This document shows, piece by piece, positions 7,037 through 14,854 of a stretch of 34,019 bases of DNA; positions within the stretch are counted from its first letter, which is position 1, and the number at the start of each line of letters is the position of its first letter. A program made the translations under genes and the position numbers. This stretch comes from Enterocloster alcoholdehydrogenati (GTDB lineage Bacteria; Bacillota; Clostridia; Lachnospirales; Lachnospiraceae): NCBI RefSeq assembly GCF_013282095.1, contig NZ_BLTJ01000019.1:1-34019 (forward strand), read 5' to 3'. The notes beneath the pieces were generated by a model. It was not told the origin of the DNA. It ran no database searches and saw only the letters and a list, made by a program, of their open reading frames with translations.

Positions 7037-9386
7037 TCTTCATATCCTCCGGTCGGGTGGTTAAGAGGTCATAGATTTCCCCCTTCGGGAACCGATCCAC
7101 AAACGGGATGGTCACATTCCCGTAAAACAGCAGGCCCTCGCCGGAATTAGAGTGGGTAATGTAGGAAAGCTGGTGCTCGGAAATACCAAGCTGTCTTGCC
7201 AAAATCGCCCGGTCACTCTGCGCCTGCGAGAGCAAAATCATAAAGTCGGTGTTATCCAGAATGTTCTCGATCTCCCGGCTGGCCAGAAGGTCTTTCACAT
7301 TCTGCGTGAGGGCGCTGGGAACGCAGCCTTTCTTTCTCAGCATTTTCCACACCGCCACAAAATAGCTGGCGGTCAGCGGATCACGGAGCAGGACATGGAA
7401 CTCATCGAAATAGCACCATGTCGCCACACCCTCCCGGAAGTTGGTATCTACCGCCTGGGACACAAATTCATTTGTGATGTGCATGGCGATCTTGCGGAGG
7501 TTTTCTCCCATGTTTTTCAGCACGATACACACCACCCGGCTGTCGGTTTTCACATTCGTGGGATGGTTAAACAGGTTGAGGGAGCCGGTGCAGTAGAGCT
7601 CAAGGGCAGTTGCCACACGCCGGGCCTCGGGCTCCGGCTGTTTCAAAAGCTCCTCGTACAAGTCCTGCAAAAGCGGGGTTTTTCCCGTATCAAGCCCAAG
7701 GGCCTGTTCCCGGTACACCAGCCGCACACAGCGGTCAACAACTGTCTTTTCGATGGGCTGTAAGCCTTCCTTTCCGCCTACCACCAGCTCGCACAGGGAA
7801 AGCAGGAAATCCGCCTTCATGGAAAGAGGGCTCTCCCCGGCGGCCATGTTGAGCTCCACATCCATCGGGTTTAGGTGGTGGGGGCTGTCCGGGGCAATCT
7901 CGATCACCTGTCCGCCCAGCCTGCGAACCAGCGGGGCATATTCGCCCATCGGATCAACAATGATAATCCGATCCTGGGGAATGGTCAGAAAGACATTGAG
8001 CAGTTCCCGCTTTGCCGCAAAGGATTTTCCCGAGCCCGTAGAGCCGAGGTACATTCCGTTGGCCGACTTCAGCTTTTTGCGGTCAGCCATAATGACATTG
8101 TGGGAAAGGGCGTTCATGCCATAGTAGAGGGCCTGCCCGTCCATCCGCAGCTCCCTTGTCATAAAGGGGATGAAAATTGCCGTGGAGCTGGTTGTCATAC
8201 CACGCTGGATCTCCACTTCGTTGTAGCCGAGGGCCAGCGAGGACACAAAGCCCTGCTCCTGTTGCCAGTCCAGCCGCTTGAGGGCGCAGTTGTATTTCTG
8301 TGCGATGCCGCCCACGGTAAACACATCATTTTCCAGCCGCTGGCGGGTAGGGGCCATATTGACTACCGTAAAAGTCAAAAGGAACATCCTTTCGTTACGG
8401 GACTGGAGGTCGGCAAGGAGCTCCGCCGCATCCTTGGAAAAGGTAATGAGGTCGGGCGGGAGAATGTCGGGATCGTACCCGGCCCGGACAGCCTTCCGCT
8501 GTTCCTCCACTTTCATTTTCCCGATGTCGGAGATTTTTCCCTTGATGGTTTTGATAGCCTTTAGCTGATCCACCGTCTGGATATGGAGGGTTACGGTCAT
8601 TTCCGCATCCAGCTCCAGAATTTCTGCCAGCAGTTTATCCGAGAGCTCAGACGCTAAAATCTGCAAGTAGGAAACAGCGCCCCAATACTGGCCCACCCGG
8701 AACAGGCGGGAGTGCCGGAAGTCAAAGCTGTCCGGGGCGATATAGTCCTTGGTGCCGAGCCCCGTCTGCGGGATGTCCTTCCATGAAAAGCGGAACGGTT
8801 CCCGGTTGCCCGGATGCATCTGGCTGTGAAGCAGGGCCAGCCTTGCCCGCCCGTCCATCGGTTCACAGGGAACGCCCAGCCGCTTAAAGTTGCCCATCAC
8901 ATCGGCCTCCACACGCTCCAGACGGGGCCGGGCCTCCACGATCCCTCCGGCTGGGATGCCGAAAGTAATGTACTTGGAGCGTTCAATCCCGTTGTTAGAC
9001 CGGGCGATCTGATTTTTCAGCATCCCGGTAAATTCCTCCCGGACGCTGTTAAAATCATCATCCGCCTGGGGAATGTTTACCTTATAGCGGCTCCGGGAGT
9101 GGGAGCGGCGGTTGATAAAGGAAAGCTGGAACGGCAGGGAGCTGTCAAAGTAGTTGAGGAATGAGCTCCAGCCGCCAAAGATTGCAGTCTGATCCTCGGT
9201 GGATGCCACGGAATAATTGATGTCCTCATATTCTACTGTCTTTGTGTAGAGCCCGCCGGGGAGCTTGCATACCCCGTCCGTGTGCATCGCCACATAGGGG
9301 ATCGTCTGCTGGGCGGACAGGGCCGCCCGGTTTTTAGCCTTTGCGGTTTTTCTTCCGCTGGTTGGATTTGCCTTTCGCAATCGCAT
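7017..9386 (-). CDS. virB4: VirB4-like conjugation ATPase
   Basis: A 789-residue VirB4/TraE-family ATPase that energises pilus or channel assembly and substrate transfer at the inner face of the membrane. Walker A GSTGSGKS is at 448-455; an acidic strand IIIVDPMGEY lies near 474-483, and Walker B WCYFDEFH near 657-664. Length fits the Gram-positive family. The annotated ATG (9386) directly abuts its GGAGG; the in-frame TTG at 9380 has a better 6-nt spacing and may be the true start. The gene overlaps prgI by 53 bp and the NlpC/P60 gene by 20 bp, indicating tight translational coupling. Confidence 0.93.
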   Translation of the reverse strand: MRLRKANPTSGRKTAKAKNRAALSAQQTIPYVAMHTDGVCKLPGGLYTKTVEYEDINYSVASTEDQTAIFGGWSSFLNYFDSSLPFQLSFINRRSHSRSRYKVNIPQADDDFNSVREEFTGMLKNQIARSNNGIERSKYITFGIPAGGIVEARPRLERVEADVMGNFKRLGVPCEPMDGRARLALLHSQMHPGNREPFRFSWKDIPQTGLGTKDYIAPDSFDFRHSRLFRVGQYWGAVSYLQILASELSDKLLAEILELDAEMTVTLHIQTVDQLKAIKTIKGKISDIGKMKVEEQRKAVRAGYDPDILPPDLITFSKDAAELLADLQSRNERMFLLTFTVVNMAPTRQRLENDVFTVGGIAQKYNCALKRLDWQQEQGFVSSLALGYNEVEIQRGMTTSSTAIFIPFMTRELRMDGQALYYGMNALSHNVIMADRKKLKSANGMYLGSTGSGKSFAAKRELLNVFLTIPQDRIIIVDPMGEYAPLVRRLGGQVIEIAPDSPHHLNPMDVELNMAAGESPLSMKADFLLSLCELVVGGKEGLQPIEKTVVDRCVRLVYREQALGLDTGKTPLLQDLYEELLKQPEPEARRVATALELYCTGSLNLFNHPTNVKTDSRVVCIVLKNMGENLRKIAMHITNEFVSQAVDTNFREGVATWCYFDEFHVLLRDPLTASYFVAVWKMLRKKGCVPSALTQNVKDLLASREIENILDNTDFMILLSQAQSDRAILARQLGISEHQLSYITHSNSGEGLLFYGNVTIPFVDRFPKGEIYDLLTTRPEDMKNEAKTE

Positions 9387-9729
9387 CCTCCTTTCTCACA
9401 GCGCCCCGCCCGGCAAAGGGGGCGTAAATGTTTTGTGTCTGATAGGGCCTGACTCCGGGACGCAGAAACCGGGCCCGTATGATGTTTTTCAGCACCTTTT
9501 CCGCCGGAAGCCCGTCTTTTTCATACATGGCCAGAAGAAACGCCGGGAGCATCACGGCCAGCATAAGGAACATGGCCCCGGTATTGCCGATAGAGCCCCG
9601 GGCCAGCAGATAGGACGGGATGCCTACCGCCGCCGCACAGCCAAAACAGATGAGCTGGCGCTTGGTAAGGTTTAGGGCCATTTTGGTTTTTACTTTTGAC
9701 AGGTCGTTGGGTACATTCACATAGGGCAT
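9334..9729 (-). CDS. prgI: PrgI family membrane protein
   Basis: A 131-residue protein with the PrgI signature (PNDLSKVKTKMALNLTKRQL) followed by two hydrophobic helices (about 29-44 and 50-68) and a basic cytoplasmic tail. PrgI (Pfam PF12666) is the VirB3-like partner encoded just before VirB4 in Gram-positive conjugation systems, and the large overlap with virB4 here agrees with this. Palindrome copy 5 lies just upstream of its ribosome-binding site. Confidence 0.9.
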   Translation of the reverse strand: MPYVNVPNDLSKVKTKMALNLTKRQLICFGCAAAVGIPSYLLARGSIGNTGAMFLMLAVMLPAFLLAMYEKDGLPAEKVLKNIIRARFLRPGVRPYQTQNIYAPFAGRGAVRKEDAIAKGKSNQRKKNRKG

Positions 9730-10316
9730 GGATCAGCCTCCTTTCCGGCCCCTTTAACCTCGGGACACTTTGTCCCAAAGTCCGGGATCGTGCTTTTCAC
9801 TTCATTTCCCCACACCTCCCAGCCGGGCTGGGACTGTCTGGCAAAGAGCTCCACCCGGGGCAGGTCGCCCATAAGGGCTACGATCTTTTCCCGGGCCTCG
9901 TCCGGCTTTTTGCTGTGGGCTTCAATCGGGGAAATGATAAACTGATGGATATTTGCCGCCTGCCGTTTGGGATGTCCTCTGGTAGCCAGCAGGCAGATCT
10001 CGGCGTTTCCCCTCGTCCAGAAGCCAAGGCCATAAAACCAACTGTCCGCCTTTTTATTCTTTTTCAGCCAGACAAAGGCCACGGACTTATAGCGAAAGCC
10101 CCACGCTTCTATGAGCCGCAGGGCCGCCGGAAGCTGGGGGAAAGTCGCCCACAAAAAAAGTGCGCTGTCCGGGGCGGCCAGATCAGCCACCGGGAGCGCA
10201 CACAGCTCGTCAATCCCCATTGTGGGGTAATGGTTTTCTGCCGCCCCCTGTACCTTACTGCGCTGGTACTGCCAAGGGGGATCGGCATAAATGATAGAAT
10301 AGTTTCCGATAATCAT
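9717..10316 (-). CDS. MT-A70 family DNA N6-adenine methyltransferase
   Basis: A 199-residue protein of the MT-A70 family (Pfam PF05063). The catalytic motif DPPW is at residues 12-15, and the conserved WGFRYKSVAFVWLKKNK and NAEICLLATRG segments follow. It probably methylates adenine in the element DNA using SAM; protection against host restriction is the likely use. The ATG overlaps the stop of the upstream methyltransferase (ATGA), and the 3' end overlaps the prgI start by 13 bp. The last 20 or so residues are encoded by palindrome copy 5 (read as FGTKCPEVK), so the C-terminus looks modified by the repeat. No cognate endonuclease is seen. Confidence 0.88.
   Translation of the reverse strand: MIIGNYSIIYADPPWQYQRSKVQGAAENHYPTMGIDELCALPVADLAAPDSALFLWATFPQLPAALRLIEAWGFRYKSVAFVWLKKNKKADSWFYGLGFWTRGNAEICLLATRGHPKRQAANIHQFIISPIEAHSKKPDEAREKIVALMGDLPRVELFARQSQPGWEVWGNEVKSTIPDFGTKCPEVKGAGKEADPCPM
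9758..9784. repeat. 27-bp palindrome family, copy 5
   Basis: AACCTCGGGACA, centre CTT, then TGTCCCAAAGTC. It overlaps the 3' coding end of the MT-A70 gene and lies directly upstream of the prgI ribosome-binding site. Confidence 0.85.
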
Positions 10317-11037
10317 ACTCCTTTCTGCCCGGCTTTGACCGCCTCATCAGCCAGCCGGATGCGCTCACTGGCGGCGGCGTAAAAGGCCGGGGCGGTTTCA
10401 AAGCATACAAAGCGGCGGCCCGTATTGAGGGCGGCAACGGCGGTTGTGCCGCTCCCGGCGCAGATGTCTGCCACCACCTCCCCGGGCCGGGTGTAGGTCT
10501 TAATGAGATATTCGCACAGCTCCACGGGCTTCTGCGTAGGGTGGACGGTGCGCTGTACGGAAGAAAAGGCCAGCAGGTTTCCGGGGAAACGAAGGCCATC
10601 CTCTGATCCACTGCTGGAACGCAGGAATTTTCCATAGTTGGGGCTGTTGTCCCCTGTCCGGGAAATTTTCTTATAGGGCTTGCCCTGTTCAAACTGCGGA
10701 TCGTAATAGGGCAATTTTTGATAAAACACCAGAATGTTTTCTGTCCGCTTTAGGGGAGCCCGCCTTGCGTTGAGAAAGCCAGTACACCTGCTTTTGTACC
10801 ACACCCATTCATAGCGGAGCATAGAGAGGTTGGATGCCCCCAGCACCTTATCATAGGGGCATTGTGCGAAAAACAGCACTGCGCCATCCGGCTTGACACC
10901 CACTTGACCGCCTCCCACAGCTCCGGGAGCGGGAGCGGCACATCCCAAAAGTTCCGGGTAGTGCCATAGGGCGGATCGGTAAGGAGCATATCAACCGAGT
11001 GCCTCGGCAAAGAGCGCAGCCCTTCAATCCCGTCCAT
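10313..11037 (-). pseudogene. N6/N4 DNA methyltransferase, frameshifted
   Basis: A DNA methyltransferase of the N6_N4_Mtase family (Pfam PF01555) read in two frames. The N-terminal frame gives MDGIEGLRSLP and LLTDPPYGTTRNFW (catalytic DPPY) up to LWEAVKW. The C-terminal frame continues with VKPDGAVLFFAQCPYDK, a central specificity region, PTQKPVELCEYLI and the SAM-binding DICAGSGTT. The join is best explained by a single missing base near 10898/10899 (a codon GCT reduced to GT). No canonical slippery heptamer was seen at the join, so I call it broken or a sequencing error rather than programmed frameshifting. ATG 11037 follows a GGAGG with about 10-nt spacing; upstream TTG and GTG starts are possible. 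Confidence 0.8.
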
Positions 11038-11065
11038 CAAAAACAGCCCCTCCGGGCAGGCTGGA

Positions 11066-11092
11066 GACTTCGGGACAATTTGTCTCGAGGTC
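11066..11092. repeat. 27-bp palindrome family, copy 6
   Basis: GACTTCGGGACA, centre ATT, then TGTCTCGAGGTC. It lies between the SpoVG-like stop and the methyltransferase start. Confidence 0.85.
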
Positions 11093-11095
11093 ACA

Positions 11096-11644
11096 TCACC
11101 TGTCATCCCGGGCCTCCTTCTTTTTTGCCGGGGCGGTTCGGGCGGCATTTTCCTTCCCGGCCTCCCTTGCGGCCTGTGCCATCTGCTCCTTGATCGGGGT
11201 GGGGCGGACTGCCTCGGCCCGGGCGATGAGCTTTTCCACCGCTGAATGGTATGCCTGGGCTCCCGCCGCATTGAGCCGCTCCTGGGTGGCCCGGTCATTG
11301 ATCCGCACCGTGGAGCGGTAGCCCGTCCTGCTGGTGGGATCGGGTTTGCTGGGAGCCCCGAGGAAAATCCCGTTCTTACCATCCACCACCTTGAAATCGT
11401 CAATCACTACACCGCCATAGTTGACGCTGGCAAAGCCGATGAGCTTGCCCTGGGGCTCAATCGGGCGAACCGTGACTTCGATGGGAACAGCGGCCTCCTG
11501 CAAAATTGCGTCCGTCCGCAGCTTAACCGCCTCGTCCACCGTCACGCCTTTTACCTCGGCCAGCTCCGCAATCGGCGCATCGAACAGCCAGCGCCGCTCC
11601 TCGGCGGCGATCTGTTCCGGGGTTAATATGACATCCTTATCCAA
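11096..11644 (-). CDS. SpoVG-like protein
   Basis: A 182-residue protein. Residues about 60-110 (GKLIGFASVNYGGVVIDDFK, then VVDGKNGIFLGAPSKPD) resemble the SpoVG fold, a small DNA/RNA-binding regulator domain frequently carried by clostridial ICEs. N- and C-terminal helical extensions flank it, and the tail is Ala/Lys-rich. The start is TTG (11644) with AGGAGG 8-9 nt upstream. Palindrome copy 7 lies just 5' of this SD. A role in regulating the element is inference. Confidence 0.7.
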   Translation of the reverse strand: MDKDVILTPEQIAAEERRWLFDAPIAELAEVKGVTVDEAVKLRTDAILQEAAVPIEVTVRPIEPQGKLIGFASVNYGGVVIDDFKVVDGKNGIFLGAPSKPDPTSRTGYRSTVRINDRATQERLNAAGAQAYHSAVEKLIARAEAVRPTPIKEQMAQAAREAGKENAARTAPAKKKEARDDR

Positions 11645-11663
11645 AATTGTTTCCTCCTTTCCC

Positions 11664-11690
11664 GACCTCGGGACAAATTGTCCCGAAGTC
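11664..11690. repeat. 27-bp palindrome family, copy 7 (best match to consensus)
   Basis: GACCTCGGGACA, centre AAT, then TGTCCCGAAGTC: a near-perfect 12-bp inverted repeat. It fills the gap between the VirB6-like stop (11698) and the SpoVG-like ribosome-binding site. Confidence 0.9.
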
Positions 11691-11697
11691 CGTCCGT

Positions 11698-12564
11698 TTA
11701 ATGCGCCCCGAAGATGCGCTGGGCGATGCCGCCTGTCTTAAACAGCATGAAGCACAGAAGAACCGTATAGCCTACGGTTCCCCATATCGCTCCAATCGGA
11801 TCGCCGCCTGTGGCGATGCCCTGGATGAGCACCGCATAGATCGCAACACAGACCAGTATGAGCATCCCTTGAAAGCCCACGGCGAACAGGGATTTTAGGT
11901 AGTTCTGCCCTGTGCCGCCCAGCTCCCGGTTGGAAAGCGTGGCAACGGGGAGAGGGGCCAGACTGGTCATTAAATATATTTCAATCATTCTTCCGTACAC
12001 CAGAACGAAAATGATAATCCCCATGATCTGCATGGTCAGCCCGATCACAGAGGACTGGAGCCACAGGCCAAGGAGCGGCCCCAAGTCCATGCCCTCCAGC
12101 GTGGTTTCCAGCTCCGCCAGCATATCCGGCGTAATGTCAGTGGAGCCTTGGATGAGCCCCGCCGCATCCGCAATCACGCTCTGCGACACATCGAACACCG
12201 CCATGACAATATCAAAGGTGTTGGAAAGAATGAGGATGGCACAAGCGGTCTTGAATACCCATTTGTAGATATTCGCCACATCAAACTCGTGCATATTGTT
12301 CTTTTCCAAAAGCATCTGTATCAGCTCGTAGGTGGCAACAAAGGTCAGCACCAATCCGGCAATCGGCAGGATTACCGTTTCGGAAAGCTGGCGGATAAGG
12401 GAGAAAACCCCGGCGTTCCAGTCCGCCGGGGTAGTCCCTACCTGTACCGCAATCTCTCCGACTTTGGCATTGACGGTATCAAAGAGCCCTTCGAGGTTCC
12501 CCATGATGCCGCTGATCAACAGCTCTTTCAGCCAGTTCGTGAGCCAGTCGGTGAGAAAATCCAT
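11698..12564 (-). CDS. VirB6/TrbL-like membrane protein, CD1112 family
   Basis: A 288-residue polytopic membrane protein with about five or six hydrophobic helices (for example near 66-85, 105-125, 170-197, 230-250 and 258-280). It matches CD1112-family VirB6/TrbL-like conjugation proteins, which form part of the inner-membrane channel. It begins with an amphipathic helix (MDFLTDWLTNWLKELLISGI). An SD (GGAGGG) lies directly after the maff2 stop, so it is normally co-transcribed with maff2, the gene split by element A. Expression may therefore be disturbed here. Confidence 0.88.
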   Translation of the reverse strand: MDFLTDWLTNWLKELLISGIMGNLEGLFDTVNAKVGEIAVQVGTTPADWNAGVFSLIRQLSETVILPIAGLVLTFVATYELIQMLLEKNNMHEFDVANIYKWVFKTACAILILSNTFDIVMAVFDVSQSVIADAAGLIQGSTDITPDMLAELETTLEGMDLGPLLGLWLQSSVIGLTMQIMGIIIFVLVYGRMIEIYLMTSLAPLPVATLSNRELGGTGQNYLKSLFAVGFQGMLILVCVAIYAVLIQGIATGGDPIGAIWGTVGYTVLLCFMLFKTGGIAQRIFGAH

Positions 12565-12573
12565 AAGCCCTCC

Positions 12574-12648
12574 TTAGAATAAGCCAGACAACAGGGGGAT
12601 CAGCGTAGTTCCCAAAAGGATGATGCCGCCGCCCGCCATGAGCTGTTT
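12574..12648 (-). pseudogene. maff2, 3' fragment
   Basis: The 25 codons (24 residues plus stop) KQLMAGGGIILLGTTLIPLL...SGLF are the C-terminal membrane helix of the Maff2 family mobile-element protein (about 72 residues when whole). The 5' part lies on the same strand at 23203-23361 and stops at the equivalent residues (GMKQFMA). The gene is cut by the insertion of element A. Joining the two pieces gives a full-length Maff2 of about 71 residues. Confidence 0.85.
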
Positions 12649-12695
12649 TATCCCCAATTAGGTGTAAAACTCTGCTCGATGGCGGGCGGCGGCAT
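12623..12695. repeat. Inverted repeat at the recombinase-side end of element A
   Basis: A perfect 17-bp inverted pair (12623-12639 and 12679-12695) extends into imperfect arms reaching about 12650 and 12664. One arm is the maff2 coding sequence around the LMAGGG codons; the other lies inside element A. This marks the left attachment junction. Confidence 0.75.
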
Positions 12696-12744
12696 ACAAA
12701 AAATCTATATGGTGTTTTTAAGAGAACCGTCCCGGCGGGACAGG

Positions 12745-14415
12745 TCAGGCAGTGACCTGTTCCACCTCTGGGATGGGTTTGAGATTAAAATGAATTTCAA
12801 TAGAAATGTGTCTTGTTTTATCCTCGTCAATGCGTTCATGCACGACGATTTCTTTGATTAAGCGGTTGAGGGTGTCTGCATCCAGCTCTGTGATGTTGGC
12901 GTATTCCTGAATGACTTCCACCCACTGCTTTGCGTCATTGGCAAGCTGGACTTCATCGGACAGCCGCTTCCTGCCCTCGGACACTTTTGCTTTAAGCTCC
13001 GTCTGCTCGGTCTGTGTCTTTTCCAGCATAGTGTTGAAATTCTGCTCACTGATACGCCCTGCAATCATATCCTCATAAAGCCGCATGACCATTTTGTCCA
13101 GAACCTCAATCCGTTCCTCGTCCCTTGTAAGGGAGCGTTCCATTGCTTCCCGCTGTTCCCGCTGCTCAGCTTCGCAGGTATTGGTCAGGCGGTCGGCAAC
13201 CGCTTCCCCGTCCATCAGGGCGGCTCTGGCACATTCCCGGATTTTCCGCAGCACATGGCTGTAAAGGATGTCATAATCAATCCGGTGCTGGGTGCAGTGG
13301 TTCTTTCCAAAGGCATTGTAGGTCTTGCAGGAGTAAATCTGCTGGGGATGTTTTGCGTTGGTGTAGCGTACCGTCAGAGATTTCCCACACTCGCCGCATT
13401 TTATCAATCCGGCAAACAGGCTGATTTCATTGGTCTGTCCCGGACGCTGGCGGGATTTCAGCTTGTTCTGCACAATGTCAAAGCTCATGCGGTCAATCAG
13501 CGGTTCATGCTGTCCCTCCACCACAATCCAGTCCTCCGGCTTCTTCTCCCGGATTGTACCGATTTTGAAACGGTAGTCCTTTTTCTGGGAAGCAATCGCC
13601 CCAGTGTAGACCGGGTTAATCAAAAGGTCTTTGATAACGGAGAAGTCCCACATATACCGCCCGTTTTCCGGGTCTTTCTTTTCCCATTTGGTGCGGATAT
13701 TGCGAAGCCCCCGTTCCCGGTTCCACCATGTGGGGCAGGGTATTTTTTCTTCCTCCAGCCGTCTGCGGATATAGTTGGGACCATGACCGTTTAGGGCATA
13801 CCCAAAAATCAGCCGTACAATCGGGGCGGTTTCCTCGTCAATGAGCAGATGGTTTCTGTCCTCCGGGTCTTTCCGATACCCAAAGGGGGCAAGACACCCG
13901 GTAAACTGTCCTTTCTGTGCTTTCAGAAGATAAGAGGAATGGACTTTCTTGGAAATATCCTTGCTGTACATCTCGTTCAGGATATTCTTGAACGGGGCAA
14001 TGTCATTGTTATCCCGCAGGGTGTCGATACCGTCATTCATGGCGATATAGCGGACGCCGTTTCTTGGGAAAAAGTCCTCAATCAAATGCCCGGTTTGCAG
14101 ATAGTTACGCCCCAGTCGGCTGAGGTCTTTCGTGATGACAAGGTTGATTTGCCTGCGCTCAATGGCTCTCAACATTCTCTGTAAATCAGGACGCTCCATA
14201 TTAAGACCTGTGAAGCCATCGTCCTGATAGACTGCCACAACCTCCCATCCCTGCTTTTCGCAGTATTTTTCCAGCATATCACGCTGGTTTGCGATACTGG
14301 CACTTTCGCCTTGCAGGTCATCGTCCTTTGACAGCCTGCAATAGACCGCTGCACGATAGCCCCCGGCAAGTACCTTTCCGATTGTTCTGTATTCCATTTC
14401 GTTCATCATAGCCAT
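12745..14415 (-). CDS. Large serine recombinase (TnpX/TndX type)
   Basis: A 556-residue recombinase, apparently intact. It has an N-terminal resolvase domain with nucleophile Ser29 in YCRLSKDDD and the conserved KDLSRLGRNYL, then a Recombinase domain (about 170-310), a zinc beta-ribbon (CGECGKSL...YSCKTYNAFGKNHC, about 340-380), a coiled coil (about 400-490) and a DUF4368-like tail. It catalyses excision and integration through 2-bp staggered cuts. Lying 50-100 bp from the end of element A, it is the likely recombinase that put this element into maff2. ATG 14415 follows the 65-residue gene directly, with only a weak SD; a start at MNEME is also possible. Confidence 0.92.
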   Translation of the reverse strand: MAMMNEMEYRTIGKVLAGGYRAAVYCRLSKDDDLQGESASIANQRDMLEKYCEKQGWEVVAVYQDDGFTGLNMERPDLQRMLRAIERRQINLVITKDLSRLGRNYLQTGHLIEDFFPRNGVRYIAMNDGIDTLRDNNDIAPFKNILNEMYSKDISKKVHSSYLLKAQKGQFTGCLAPFGYRKDPEDRNHLLIDEETAPIVRLIFGYALNGHGPNYIRRRLEEEKIPCPTWWNRERGLRNIRTKWEKKDPENGRYMWDFSVIKDLLINPVYTGAIASQKKDYRFKIGTIREKKPEDWIVVEGQHEPLIDRMSFDIVQNKLKSRQRPGQTNEISLFAGLIKCGECGKSLTVRYTNAKHPQQIYSCKTYNAFGKNHCTQHRIDYDILYSHVLRKIRECARAALMDGEAVADRLTNTCEAEQREQREAMERSLTRDEERIEVLDKMVMRLYEDMIAGRISEQNFNTMLEKTQTEQTELKAKVSEGRKRLSDEVQLANDAKQWVEVIQEYANITELDADTLNRLIKEIVVHERIDEDKTRHISIEIHFNLKPIPEVEQVTA

Positions 14416-14613
14416 TTACCCACACAATCCAGACGGTATCTGGCTCTTTTGAACCTCATCTGCATTATACTCCATATCTTTCTTTTTGGCAAGATATTCT
14501 TTTGTATTTGTCTTTCCGTATTTCTGGGAAATCAGGCTGACGAATACATCGGTTGCGTCCAGTTCCCCGTCAAACACAGTAGTCACATGAATCTCTGTTT
14601 TGTTTTTTGCCAT
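14416..14613 (-). CDS. Small protein upstream of the recombinase
   Basis: A 65-residue charged protein with a good SD (GGAGG), ending directly before the recombinase start. The first 40 residues (KTEIHVTTVFDGELDATDVF) look globular; no motif was recognised. The position suggests a partner of the recombinase, such as a directionality factor, but this is inference only. Confidence 0.6.
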   Translation of the reverse strand: MAKNKTEIHVTTVFDGELDATDVFVSLISQKYGKTNTKEYLAKKKDMEYNADEVQKSQIPSGLCG

Positions 14614-14659
14614 AGGCAGTTATCCTCCATACATGAAAATAGCCAGACAGAGGGTGTCG

Positions 14660-14845
14660 GCAACGAAGTCCGGCAACGGGCTTCAAAAGACCTTGCAAAC
14701 AATCTCAATCTGACGATGGTTACTATTTATACTTTTCTTTTATTTTTCTGTTGTTTTGGTTGTCATAGGGGAGAAAAGCCCGCAGTTATGGGGTTTTCCC
14801 CGGCAACCGGCTCGGCAACGGGATAGCAACAGGGGATGCAACGGG
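14660..14845. repeat. GCAAC iteron-like repeats
   Basis: Six copies of GCAAC followed by a variable NNN start at 14660, 14673, 14803, 14815, 14826 and 14838; the last four are spaced 12, 11 and 12 bp, close to one helical turn. The 242-bp gap between the 65-residue gene and the VirE gene holds them together with a T-rich stretch. They may be binding sites for a replication protein or the recombinase. Confidence 0.5.
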
Positions 14846-14854
14846 CTGTCATTT

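Noticed and set aside
10880-10920. Programmed -1 frameshifting in the methyltransferase gene
   Set aside because: No canonical X-XXY-YYZ slippery heptamer or clear downstream stimulatory structure at the inferred join. A one-base deletion is simpler.
10750-11403. Methyltransferase frame extended upstream to 11403
   Set aside because: The extra N-terminus overlaps the SpoVG-like gene in a different frame and is low-complexity. The enzyme starts near 11037.
798-11690. The repeated 27-mers as a CRISPR array
   Set aside because: The copies are kilobases apart, imperfectly conserved and lack spacers; no cas genes are present.
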